The notes under the pieces were generated by a model. That model saw only the letters and a program-made list of their open reading frames with translations. It made no database searches and had not been told where the DNA came from. A stretch of DNA of 11,133 nucleotides, taken from the NCBI GenBank assembly GCA_937888925.1, contig CALARM010000844.1, forward strand, positions 1 to 11,133, in the 5' to 3' direction. How positions within the stretch are numbered: position 1 is the stretch's first letter; every line of letters begins with the position of its first letter. Origin of the DNA: an uncultured Synergistia bacterium (GTDB lineage: Bacteria > Eremiobacterota > SpSt-956 > JAKJGF01). The position numbers were made by a program, and so were the translations under genes. Shown in pieces: positions 1-8,625 of this stretch.

Positions 1-1
1 T

Positions 2-1828
2 CCTTCAGGAAAAAGGACTCAGGCTGTAGAACATATGACTAAAGCTTTTAATCTCAATCTGACTGCCATGAGCACTCTTGCACTGATTGTAGGAATGTTT
101 CTTATTTATAATACTATGACCTTTTCTGTTGTCCAGAGACGCACCATGATTGGTATGCTGAGAGCTACAGGTGTTACGGCACAGGAAATATTTGCTCTTA
201 TACTGGGTGAAGCTCTTATTACAGGTGTAATTGGAACGATTGCCGGTATAGGCGCCGGAATCTGTCTTGGAAAAGGCATGGTTACACTTGTATCAAAGGC
301 AATAAATGATATATATTTTGTTATCTCTGTGACTCATATATCAATAAAGCCTTTTATTATTTTTAAAGGTATTATACTGGGGATTCTGGCAACACTCTTT
401 GCAGCATTACTACCGGCACTGGAAGCCACTTCCGCACCTCCAAAGACTGTAATAAGACGTTCAGAATCGGAAAAAAGACTCCATCTTACTCTTTTTTCAA
501 AATCAATAACAGGTATATCTTTAATCGCACTGGCGGCGGTTATGATATTTTTTTCAGAAAAAAGCCTTCTATTCAGTATAGGTTCACTCTTTGTTATAAC
601 CCTGGGTGCCGCCCTTCTCACCCCCCTGGTTACTGTAATGTTTACAGTCCTTTTAACACCTGTTACCCGTGCTTTATTCGGGATTATCGGTTCTATGTCG
701 GCAAGAGGTATTATTTCTTCTTTGAGCCGTACGTCTGTTGCAATTGCTGCTCTCATGATAGCTGTTTCCGTAACGGTAAGTGTGGGGATTATGGTAGGAA
801 GCCTCAGACATGCAGTAATAATCTGGATGGAAACCTTTCTTAAAGCCGATATATATGTATCTCCTCCAAGTCTTGTTTACAGCCGTTCCGACCTGACACT
901 TGACAAAAAAGTAATAGAGAAATTCTCTTCTCTCCCTGAGATTTCTTTTATAAGCACCTACAGAGGCGTTATGGTAGAATCTGAAAAAGGATTGAACCAG
1001 CTCATAGCAATTACAGTTGACCACCAGACCTGCCATTCTTTTCGTTTTAAAGAAGGTAAAGACATATGGCCCGGGTTTACAGAGAGAGATGAAGTCATCG
1101 TATCAGAACCATATGCCTATCTTCACGGTACAAAAACAGGCTCTAAGATTCATCTGTCCACGGACAGGGGAGAACATCATTTTCCTGTAGCAGGTATTTT
1201 TTATGATTATACATCGGACAGGGGCATAATTGTTATGAACAGAAAAACGTACGATAAATTCTGGGATGACAGGAATGTTTCTTCTCTTGCCATATATGTG
1301 AAAGAGGGAACAGATATAGATAAATTTGTAGATAAACTGGAAGGTGAGACAGGGGCGGATCAGGTAATAGCAGTGCAATCAAACAGAGAACTCAGGGAAA
1401 CAACACTGGGTGTTTTTGACAGAACATTTATTATAACAGATGTATTGAGAATTCTTTCAATTATAGTGGCTTTCATAGGGGTACTGAGTGCTTTAATGGC
1501 ACTTCAGCTTGAACGGTCAAAAGAGATAGCAGTTCTCAGAGCTACAGGTCTTACACCGGTGCAGGTATGGAAGATTGTGATAATACAGACGGCACTCACA
1601 GGTATTATTGCCGGTTTTATGGCCATTGCCCTTGGTATTTTGATTGCTATAGTACTTATATTTGTCATAAACAGGATGTCGTTCGGATGGACAATGGAAA
1701 TGGTTATAAGCCCCGGTATACTGCTTCAGGCTTTTATAATTTCACTATCTGCTTCTATCCTGGCAGGTATTTACCCCTCTATAAAAATGGCAAATACGTC
1801 GCCCGCACAGGCAATGAGAGAAGAGTGA
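2..1828 (+). CDS. FtsX/MacB-type ABC transporter permease, 5'-truncated by the window edge
   Basis: This is the inner-membrane permease of an ABC transporter of the FtsX/MacB superfamily (MacB, LolC/E and YbbP relatives), which act with a separate cytosolic ATPase on lipids, lipoproteins, peptides or drugs. The frame is open without a stop from base 2, and the residues before the Met at 35 (RTQAVEHMTKAF) read as ordinary FtsX sequence. The true start therefore lies outside the window, and roughly a third of the usual 800-850-residue double-FtsX protein is missing. Two FtsX repeats are visible. In each, a membrane helix is followed by a cytosolic loop with an LRATG motif (about residues 42-46 from the Met at 35, and again near codons at 1537-1551) that would dock on the ATPase. 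Between them lie four or more hydrophobic helices and an extracytoplasmic domain (about residues 268-450). The C-terminus ends in the typical SPAQAMREE. Substrate is unknown. The ATPase gene is probably upstream, outside the window. Confidence 0.9.
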   Translation, partial: PSGKRTQAVEHMTKAFNLNLTAMSTLALIVGMFLIYNTMTFSVVQRRTMIGMLRATGVTAQEIFALILGEALITGVIGTIAGIGAGICLGKGMVTLVSKAINDIYFVISVTHISIKPFIIFKGIILGILATLFAALLPALEATSAPPKTVIRRSESEKRLHLTLFSKSITGISLIALAAVMIFFSEKSLLFSIGSLFVITLGAALLTPLVTVMFTVLLTPVTRALFGIIGSMSARGIISSLSRTSVAIAALMIAVSVTVSVGIMVGSLRHAVIIWMETFLKADIYVSPPSLVYSRSDLTLDKKVIEKFSSLPEISFISTYRGVMVESEKGLNQLIAITVDHQTCHSFRFKEGKDIWPGFTERDEVIVSEPYAYLHGTKTGSKIHLSTDRGEHHFPVAGIFYDYTSDRGIIVMNRKTYDKFWDDRNVSSLAIYVKEGTDIDKFVDKLEGETGADQVIAVQSNRELRETTLGVFDRTFIITDVLRILSIIVAFIGVLSALMALQLERSKEIAVLRATGLTPVQVWKIVIIQTALTGIIAGFMAIALGILIAIVLIFVINRMSFGWTMEMVISPGILLQAFIISLSASILAGIYPSIKMANTSPAQAMREE

Positions 1829-1930
1829 GTCAGTGAAAAGTCTTGAAATAACTGAAAATAAATAAAATTTAGGAAAGGACTTTTTCTGTAAGAGAGAGAA
1901 ATTTTTCAAAGTCGCACCATACAGGAATAC

Positions 1931-1936
1931 AGGAGG
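1931..1936 (+). promoter_or_regulatory. Strong Shine-Dalgarno site of the hybrid kinase
   Basis: AGGAGG lies 7 bases before the ATG at 1944 and fixes that start over the internal Met at codon 12. It sits at the end of a perfect 8-bp tandem duplication, ATACAGGA at 1919-1926 and 1927-1934. No convincing sigma70 promoter is visible in the 115-bp gap after the permease stop, so read-through from the permease operon is plausible. Confidence 0.8.
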
Positions 1937-1943
1937 GAAAGAT

Positions 1944-4900
1944 ATGACATGTAGAGTGACATGTTCTGCCGCAGCCATGATAATCAACAGAGACGTAAAT
2001 ATGCTGGAATTTCTATCCAGTCTCTTACGAAGAAACGGTATTGATTCAATGACTTTCACAGAGGCAGAAATTGCCCTGAAAACCCTGGCTAAAGAGTCAC
2101 CTCCGTCAGTCATAATTACAGATCTTTACATGCCTTTGATTGACGGATGGAAATTCTGCCACATAATACGTTCCCATGCTTTTGAACCCTTCAGTAAGGT
2201 ACCTGTAATGGTGATTTCTTCAGTCTTCTCCGAAAATATGACTGTAGATATTATGTCAGATCTTCAGGCAGATGCCTTTCTGCCATATCCTTTTGAGGAA
2301 AATCATTTTATAGAACAGGTAAAAGTCCTTCTGGATGGTAAAAAGCCGGATAAACCTTATGTCCTCATAGTGGAACATGATAAAAATCTCTCTTATGATA
2401 TAAAAAATATGTTTGAAAACCATGATTACACAGTCCATATTGCCAGGACTGCATGTGAAGCAAAAGAAGCTTTTAAAAAAAATTCCTTTCATATTGCCCT
2501 GTTAAACTACAATCTTCCAGACAATAAAGGAGACACATTACTTCACGATTTTTCATCTCAAAATCCTGGTTGTATCTTACTTATGATGGCAGAAGACATA
2601 ACATCGGATCTCGCACTGAAATGGATTACCTGTGGCTCTGATGTCTATCTAAAAAAACCTTTTACCACTGAATATGTCATGGAACTCTGTGCCAGAGCCG
2701 GAAGGGAAAGGGTATTTATAGAGTCCCAAAAAATTCTGGAAAGAAAAACATATGAAGTACATGAAAGTGAAGAGAATGAAGAACTGCTTGAAAAGAATGA
2801 AAAGTGCTTCAAATTTATGGTAGAAAAACTTCAGTCAGGTGCAGTCTATGTAGAAAAAGAACAGGTATTCCTGAACAGGACAGCAGAAAAAATCACAGGC
2901 TACAGTTCAGAAGAAATAAAAACTGTTGAAGAATGGTTCAGAAAACTCTATAAAGAAAAAGCAAGTGAAATAAGAATTCTCTATGAAACTGATAAAACAA
3001 AGGGATTCCCTTCCCGTACAGTAGAAATCTTTACAAAAAATAATGAAATAAGGTTTATAGAATTCTTTTCCTATGCAGAACAGGATAGAGCCATATGGCT
3101 TATGTCTGATATAACAGACAGAAAAATTTCAGAAGATTTACTCCGAAAAAGTGAAGAAAATCTGTTAAAAACCAATCAGATTATGTCTGCAGTGCTTGAA
3201 TATACACACATTATGTCAGTTTTGCTTGATCCTCAATTTAATTTCATATGGGTTAACAGAGCCTATGCTGACACATGTGGCTACGCTCCTTCTTTCTTTC
3301 CCGGAAAGAATCATTTTGACCTTTACCCCCACGAAGAAAATAAAAATATCTTTCAGAAAGTCGTAGATACAGGGGAACCTTTCTATGTATCTGCAAAACC
3401 TTTTGAATTTCCAGACTATCCAGAGAAAGGTATAACATACTGGGACTGGAGCCTCATACCTGTAAAGGATAATAATTCTACAGTAACTTACCTGGTTTTT
3501 ACCCTGCAGGAAGTGACAGAGAAAATAAGAGCCGAAAACGGCCGCAGGGAAAGTGAAGAAAGATATCGTACAGTAGTGGAGGCCATGACAGATACCCTTT
3601 CTATAATAGATACAGAAGGTTATTTCCTCTATGCCAATCCTCAGGCAGTAAAAAATCTCAGCCCTGCCATATCGGAAGATATTACAGGAAAAAATATCTG
3701 TGATTTATTACCTGCTCATGAAGCTGAAAAGCTTATTTCCAATTATCAGAAAACTTTTAATTCCAAAATTCCCTTTACAGGAGAGGTAAAAGTCCATATC
3801 AGAGATAAAGAATACTGGTTCCTGAACCGTTTGATTCCTTTTGAATACGGGATAAATAAGATCCCGTCAGTACTGTCAATGTCACTGGACATTACCGATA
3901 GAAAAAAGACAGAAGAAGCTCTCAGGGAGAACGAGAAAGAACTTCAGTGGATATTGAAAAGCATGCTCAATGCCTTTGTCATATTCGAATCAGTATTTGA
4001 CGATAAAGGCAATTTCATCAGTTATCGTTTTGTCTATATTAATGATGCCTATGAAAAGATTACAGGTGTTAAAAACCATGAGGTAAAAGGAAAAACAGTT
4101 CATGAAGTATGGCCCGACACAGAAAATGAATGGGTAAAAAGATACGGTGAGGTTGCCGTAAGCGGTATTTCTCAGATCTTTGACATGTACCACAGTCCTA
4201 CAGGAAAACTCTATCACTGCAATGTTTACCGCCCCTGGTATACACAGGATCGCTTCTGTGTAATATTTGAAGATATTACAGAGAAGAAAAAGACAGAGGA
4301 AGCTCTAAAAGAAAGTGAGAGAAAATTCAGAAGTTATATAGAAAATGCACCTGACGGCATATTCCTGGCAGATGAGCAGGGGAATTATCGTCTCGTAAAT
4401 GATGCGGCATGTAGAATAACTGGTTTTACAGAAGAAGAATTATTGCAAAAAAATCTTACAGAACTGACTTATCCCCATGATATACCGGGAGCGATGGAAC
4501 ATTTCAGTACTGTTATTGAACATGGTAAAGCATCAGGTGAAGGTCGTTTTATCACGAAATCCGGCCAGGTAAGACACTGGATAGTAAAAGCAGTAAAACT
4601 GAATGAAAAGAATTTCCTTGGCTTTGCATCAGACATAACGGAGCGCAGGATGACTGAAGAGGCTCTGAAAGAAAGTGAGGCAAGATTGAAGAAGGTACTT
4701 GAAATATTGCCGGTAGGGGTATGGATAACAGATAAACATGGAAAAATCATTCAGAGTAATACTGCAGCAGAAGAGATATGGGCAGGGGCAAAATATGTGG
4801 GACCGGAAGAATTTTATGAATATAAAAGCTGGTGGTACGATACAAAAAAACTTATAAAACCTGAAGAATGGGCAGTAAGCAGAGCAATAAGAAAGGGAGA

Positions 4901-7079
4901 GATTTCCTGTGAAGAATTAATAGAAATAGAATGTTTTGACGGTACACATAAAATTATGCTCAACTGGGCCATGCCTCTTATTGGATTAAATCAGGAAATA
5001 GAAGGAGCAGTGGCAGTAAATCAGGACATAACAGAAAGAAAACTCCTGGAAGAGGAACTGGAGTCAGCTTACTCAAAACTTCAGGCACTCTGGGGTGTTT
5101 CTTCCATGGCAGATGCAGATATTAAAACAATTTCCGCTCATATTCTTTCAACTATTGCAAAAATGACAGGGAGTGACTATGGCTTCTACGGATTTATCAA
5201 TGAAGATGAGTCAGTAATGACCATTTATTCCTGGTCAGGAGAAGCAATGAAAGACTGTTCTATGGTAGATAAACCATCTAATTTTCCCGTTGAAAAAGCA
5301 GGAGTCTGGGCAGAGGCCATAAGACAGAGAAAGCCTTTTATTCTGAATGACTACAATGAAGATCATAGAGGGAAAAAAGGACTTCCCTGCGGACATGTAG
5401 CTATAACCAATCTCCTTGTAGTCCCTTTTTTCTCCCATGGAAAAATTACATCTGTGGCAGCAGTGGCGAACAGACTACTTCCCTATGGCAGGGAGGATAT
5501 AGATCAGATTACATCTTTTCTGACAGGTATTCAATCTATTGTGGAACATAAAACAACAGAGGAATATATCAGGTTAATGGCAGATATGCTTGACGAAGCG
5601 CCGGGAATTATTACTGTCCATGATTTTAACGGGAAATTTCTTTATGGAAACCGCAAAACCTTCGAACTTCACGGCTATAGCAGGGAAGAATCCATGGCAC
5701 TTAAAGTGAAAGATATAGATATGCCTGAGAGTACAGCACTCTTTAAAGAGAGAATAGAACATATAAACAGATATGGAGAAGCTTCATTTGAAGTTTGCCA
5801 CATAAAAAAAGACGGCACAATATTACCTCTGAATGTTTTCGCGAAAAAGGTTATGTGGAAAGATATTCCTGCCACATTGAGTATAGCCACAGATATGACA
5901 GAGAGAAAAAGGGCAGAAGAAGAAAAAGAAAGACTCCAGGCACAGCTTCTTCAGGCTCAGAAGATGGAATCTGTGGGACGCCTGGCAGGTGGAGTAGCCC
6001 ATGATTTTAACAATATGCTCGGCATCATACTGGGTTTTACGGAACTGTCTCTGGAAGAGGTTAAAGAAGGGCATATTCTCTATTATTCACTGAAGGGCAT
6101 AGAAAAGGCGGCTCACCGCTCTGCAGATCTTACGAGACAGCTCCTGGCCTTTGCCAGAAAACAGACCATTGCACCGAAAGTGCTGAATCTGAATTATACG
6201 GTATCGAGTATGCTCAGGATGATAAGACGCCTCATAGGAGAAGATATAGAACTTGCCTGGATGCCGGGAGCAAATCTCTGGCCTGTAATGGTAGATCCTT
6301 CACAGATAGATCAAATTCTGGCAAACCTCTGTGTAAATGCCAGAGATGCCATAAAAGGAGTGGGAAGAGTTACAATAGAGACAGAGAATGTAAATGTTGA
6401 CAGTAATTATAGTGCCTCTCATAGAGATTTTATTCCAGGCGAATATGTAATGATTTCAGTAAGTGACAATGGCTCCGGCATGGATAAAAATACTATAGAA
6501 CACATATTTGAACCATTTTTTACGACAAAAGATATTGGAAAAGGCACAGGCCTTGGACTGGCTACAGTATACGGTATAGTCAGACAGAACCATGGATTTA
6601 TCAATGTGTACAGTGAGCCTGAAATAGGCAGTACGTTCAAAATATATATACCCCGTTTTTTCGGAAAAGAGCTTGAGTCAGATGACACAGGGAGAAAAGA
6701 GATAATAGAGAAAGGTTCGGAAACAGTTCTTCTTGTGGAAGATGAAAAGGAAATGATGGACATGATAAAAATCATGCTTGAAAGACTGGGATACACGGTG
6801 CTCGCTGCCGAAACTCCCGGAGATGCATTCATGATGGCAGAAGACTATTCAGGAGAGATAAATCTCCTCATCACAGATGTGGTAATGCCGGAAATGAACG
6901 GAAGGGACCTGGCAGAAAAACTTATGTCTCTTTACAGTAATATGAAATGTCTTTTTATGTCAGGCTATACTGCCAACGTGATTGCCCATCATGGCGTCCT
7001 TGAGGAAGGACTTATGTTCATAGAAAAGCCTTTTACCAGGAAGGAGCTTGCCGGGAAGGTAAGAAAGGCACTGGAATAA
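1944..7079 (+). CDS. Soluble hybrid sensor histidine kinase, REC-REC-PASx6-GAF-PAS-HisKA-HATPase-REC
   Basis: A 1711-residue cytosolic sensor kinase that should autophosphorylate on His and pass the phosphate to its own C-terminal receiver. Domains in order: REC1 (10-130); REC2 (138-255); six PAS domains (about 285-1033), each closing with a DIT[D/E]RK-like motif at 389, 523, 649, 777, 897 and 1028; a GAF_2-type domain (1045-1205, with GLPCGH at 1146-1151); a seventh PAS closing at 1317; HisKA with phospho-acceptor H1353 in an HDFNN box; HATPase_c with N1465 (N box), DNGSG 1508-1512 (G1) and GKGTGLGL 1532-1539 (G2); and REC3 (1594-1711) with E1599/D1600, phospho-acceptor D1645, S1673 and K1695 all present. 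REC1 keeps D60 but has N15-R16 in place of the acidic pair and Y115 in place of Lys. REC2 has N188 in place of the acceptor Asp. No membrane segment, HPt or output domain is seen. Several PAS linkers share TEEAL(K/R)E(S/N)E. Ligands are unknown, and the partner regulator is not in the window. Confidence 0.95.
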   Translation: MTCRVTCSAAAMIINRDVNMLEFLSSLLRRNGIDSMTFTEAEIALKTLAKESPPSVIITDLYMPLIDGWKFCHIIRSHAFEPFSKVPVMVISSVFSENMTVDIMSDLQADAFLPYPFEENHFIEQVKVLLDGKKPDKPYVLIVEHDKNLSYDIKNMFENHDYTVHIARTACEAKEAFKKNSFHIALLNYNLPDNKGDTLLHDFSSQNPGCILLMMAEDITSDLALKWITCGSDVYLKKPFTTEYVMELCARAGRERVFIESQKILERKTYEVHESEENEELLEKNEKCFKFMVEKLQSGAVYVEKEQVFLNRTAEKITGYSSEEIKTVEEWFRKLYKEKASEIRILYETDKTKGFPSRTVEIFTKNNEIRFIEFFSYAEQDRAIWLMSDITDRKISEDLLRKSEENLLKTNQIMSAVLEYTHIMSVLLDPQFNFIWVNRAYADTCGYAPSFFPGKNHFDLYPHEENKNIFQKVVDTGEPFYVSAKPFEFPDYPEKGITYWDWSLIPVKDNNSTVTYLVFTLQEVTEKIRAENGRRESEERYRTVVEAMTDTLSIIDTEGYFLYANPQAVKNLSPAISEDITGKNICDLLPAHEAEKLISNYQKTFNSKIPFTGEVKVHIRDKEYWFLNRLIPFEYGINKIPSVLSMSLDITDRKKTEEALRENEKELQWILKSMLNAFVIFESVFDDKGNFISYRFVYINDAYEKITGVKNHEVKGKTVHEVWPDTENEWVKRYGEVAVSGISQIFDMYHSPTGKLYHCNVYRPWYTQDRFCVIFEDITEKKKTEEALKESERKFRSYIENAPDGIFLADEQGNYRLVNDAACRITGFTEEELLQKNLTELTYPHDIPGAMEHFSTVIEHGKASGEGRFITKSGQVRHWIVKAVKLNEKNFLGFASDITERRMTEEALKESEARLKKVLEILPVGVWITDKHGKIIQSNTAAEEIWAGAKYVGPEEFYEYKSWWYDTKKLIKPEEWAVSRAIRKGEISCEELIEIECFDGTHKIMLNWAMPLIGLNQEIEGAVAVNQDITERKLLEEELESAYSKLQALWGVSSMADADIKTISAHILSTIAKMTGSDYGFYGFINEDESVMTIYSWSGEAMKDCSMVDKPSNFPVEKAGVWAEAIRQRKPFILNDYNEDHRGKKGLPCGHVAITNLLVVPFFSHGKITSVAAVANRLLPYGREDIDQITSFLTGIQSIVEHKTTEEYIRLMADMLDEAPGIITVHDFNGKFLYGNRKTFELHGYSREESMALKVKDIDMPESTALFKERIEHINRYGEASFEVCHIKKDGTILPLNVFAKKVMWKDIPATLSIATDMTERKRAEEEKERLQAQLLQAQKMESVGRLAGGVAHDFNNMLGIILGFTELSLEEVKEGHILYYSLKGIEKAAHRSADLTRQLLAFARKQTIAPKVLNLNYTVSSMLRMIRRLIGEDIELAWMPGANLWPVMVDPSQIDQILANLCVNARDAIKGVGRVTIETENVNVDSNYSASHRDFIPGEYVMISVSDNGSGMDKNTIEHIFEPFFTTKDIGKGTGLGLATVYGIVRQNHGFINVYSEPEIGSTFKIYIPRFFGKELESDDTGRKEIIEKGSETVLLVEDEKEMMDMIKIMLERLGYTVLAAETPGDAFMMAEDYSGEINLLITDVVMPEMNGRDLAEKLMSLYSNMKCLFMSGYTANVIAHHGVLEEGLMFIEKPFTRKELAGKVRKALE

Positions 7080-7108
7080 GAAAATAATTTGTCTGATTAC
7101 ACTTCACT

Positions 7109-8551
7109 TCACACCGGACTGTCTTCAAAAAACTTTATGTATTTCTTTATTTCATCAAGGCTTTCAAGGAAAGCGTCAACAACTTTCGGGTCAAACTGGG
7201 TACCACTTTTACTTTTTATCATATCTACTGTTTTTTCTATAGAAAATGGTTCTTTGTAGGAACGTTTTGATGTGAGAGCGTCAAATACATCTGCGAGAGC
7301 AACAATACGGCCGTATATATGGATATCCTCTCCTTTAAGTCCGTTTGGATAACCTGTGCCGTCAAAATATTCATGGTGTTTCAGGCAGATCAGAGCAGCA
7401 GTTTTGAGGTAAGGGGATCTGGATTCTTTAAGGATTTCATAACCTATGGAAGGGTGTTTTTTTATTATTTCATATTCTTCTTTTGTCAGTTTTTCTGTTT
7501 TCAATAAAATATTATCAGGTATGCCGATTTTCCCTATATCATGTAAGGGTGCTCCTATTTCTATATTGTCCAGATCCTCTTCGGAAAGCCCGTATTTTTC
7601 GGCAATTATGCGGGAGTAGGCACTGACTCTTTTCAGATGCTGTGAAGTGGCTTCGTCTTTATATTCTGCGGCAAGGGCAAGACGAAATATCGTATCCAGA
7701 TGGGCTACTTTTAAATCGGATTGAGTTTTAGCAAGATCTACAAACATGTGATCCAGTTTATCTACCATTGTATTGAAGGAATCTGCCAGTTTTTTTATCT
7801 CATCTTCAGATTTTATATCTATCCTGGATTTAAAATTCCCTTCCGAGATTTCCTTTGTGTGTTCCGCAATTTTTAGAATAGGGAGACTTATGGTGGAAGA
7901 AATAAGAGCACTCAGAATGATAGAAATAATCACATCCAGGATAAAAATAAGGATGCTCCAGAGAGTGAGATATTCCTGAAAAGATGAGATCTTTGATGCA
8001 GACATATCTATGCCGACTACTGCCAGAGTTTTACCATCTTTATCTCTGACAGGAGCATAACCTGTAAGCCATGTTCCCCACTGGTCATTATAATAATTTT
8101 TTGTCGTCACAGCTTTGAGAAAAGCTACTTTATCTCTCAGTTCGGGAATTTTACTTACATCGTAATTTACTTCCTTTTTATCCTGTTCGGTCATTACGTC
8201 TCTATCGAAATACTCTGCATCGGCAACAAAATTACATATATTCGGATCTTTCGTCTCAATCAGTGTATAGGCATATCTTATATCAGGGTTATTCTCCAGG
8301 ACTTTATGGAGTAAATTATTATACTTTTTAAAAGGCTCAGAGAATACAGGGTTACTGGGATCAATTTTCTTGAATTCTTCCGGTTCTATCATCAATGCGG
8401 TAGTTGAAGCTATGGCAAGAACTGCTTTCCTTAAAGCTTCAAGCTGTGCCTCTACTGCTATACGGTATATAAAATATATCGTAGAGCCTGACACTGCTAT
8501 TGTAGTTAAAAGAAATATAATAAATAATTTTATTCTGAAACTTTTAAACAT
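7109..8551 (-). CDS. Membrane-bound Cache-HAMP-HD-GYP protein, predicted c-di-GMP phosphodiesterase (copy A)
   Basis: Predicted envelope sensor that hydrolyses cyclic-di-GMP in response to a periplasmic signal. The layout is TM1 (about residues 8-28), a periplasmic Cache-like sensor (30-190, with the WLTGYAP and VVGIDMS motifs typical of this fold), TM2 (about 197-219), HAMP (220-272, with Pro224) and HD-GYP (about 284-465). The HD-GYP metal and catalytic residues are all present: E296, H305, H337-D338, K341, H366, H392-H393, the DGTGYP signature (Y401) and D421. The start is set at the ATG at 8551, because the product then has 480 residues and begins MFKSFRIKLF exactly like its neighbour. 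A longer GTG start at 8599 would add 16 residues and would lie inside a tandem repeat. No close Shine-Dalgarno site precedes the ATG. The gene is 74 bp downstream of its paralogue and probably co-transcribed with it. It faces the kinase gene across a 29-bp gap with no visible terminator. Activity and ligand are not proven. Confidence 0.93.
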   Translation of the reverse strand: MFKSFRIKLFIIFLLTTIAVSGSTIYFIYRIAVEAQLEALRKAVLAIASTTALMIEPEEFKKIDPSNPVFSEPFKKYNNLLHKVLENNPDIRYAYTLIETKDPNICNFVADAEYFDRDVMTEQDKKEVNYDVSKIPELRDKVAFLKAVTTKNYYNDQWGTWLTGYAPVRDKDGKTLAVVGIDMSASKISSFQEYLTLWSILIFILDVIISIILSALISSTISLPILKIAEHTKEISEGNFKSRIDIKSEDEIKKLADSFNTMVDKLDHMFVDLAKTQSDLKVAHLDTIFRLALAAEYKDEATSQHLKRVSAYSRIIAEKYGLSEEDLDNIEIGAPLHDIGKIGIPDNILLKTEKLTKEEYEIIKKHPSIGYEILKESRSPYLKTAALICLKHHEYFDGTGYPNGLKGEDIHIYGRIVALADVFDALTSKRSYKEPFSIEKTVDMIKSKSGTQFDPKVVDAFLESLDEIKKYIKFFEDSPV

Positions 8552-8558
8552 TTTTATA

Positions 8559-8605
8559 TGACGCGTAATTTTATAATAATTTTTGTATCCTCCCGTCACG
8601 CGTCA
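8559..8605 (-). promoter_or_regulatory. Possible leader hairpin before HD-GYP copy A
   Basis: TGACGCGT at 8559-8566 is a perfect 8-bp reverse complement of ACGCGTCA at 8598-8605, and equally of the copies at 8605-8612 and 8612-8619. In the - strand RNA the stem would close 7 bases before the ATG at 8551. Its 31-base loop would hold a GGGAGG sequence (8589-8594) that lies too far from that ATG to act as a normal ribosome binding site. Pairing is seen in the sequence; any regulatory role is inference. Confidence 0.4.
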
Positions 8606-8621
8606 CGCGTCACGCGTCACG
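8594..8621. repeat. Four perfect tandem copies of a 7-bp unit, CGTCACG
   Basis: Four exact heptamers fill 28 bp of the 74-bp gap between the two HD-GYP genes, ending 5 bases from the stop codon of copy B. The unit is GC-rich in an AT-rich context, and its junctions create three ACGCGT palindromes. A fourth ACGCGT lies at 8561-8566. Short intergenic tandem heptamers are known as dispersed repeats in several bacterial groups, so this may be one member of a genomic family. Confidence 0.95.
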
Positions 8622-8625
8622 GTAC

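Noticed and set aside
334..756. 140-codon open frame on the - strand
   Set aside because: It lies entirely within the permease gene, has no recognisable domain and reads as an antisense shadow.
1944..1979. Downstream start of the kinase at codon 12
   Set aside because: AGGAGG at 7-base spacing clearly favours the ATG at 1944.
6419..6832. 137-codon open frame on the - strand
   Set aside because: It overlaps the ATPase and receiver parts of the kinase antisense, with low-complexity Ser/Ile-rich content.
7080..7108. Bidirectional terminator between the convergent kinase and HD-GYP copy A genes
   Set aside because: The 29-bp gap contains no inverted repeat or T-run; termination must lie inside the flanking genes or be factor-dependent.
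8552..8599. 16-residue N-terminal extension of HD-GYP copy A from a GTG at 8599
   Set aside because: The paralogue starts at the equivalent of the ATG at 8551, and the extension would be encoded by the heptamer repeat and an AT-rich leader.
8594..8621. CRISPR-like direct repeats
   Set aside because: The units are 7 bp and directly adjacent with no spacers; no cas genes are nearby.
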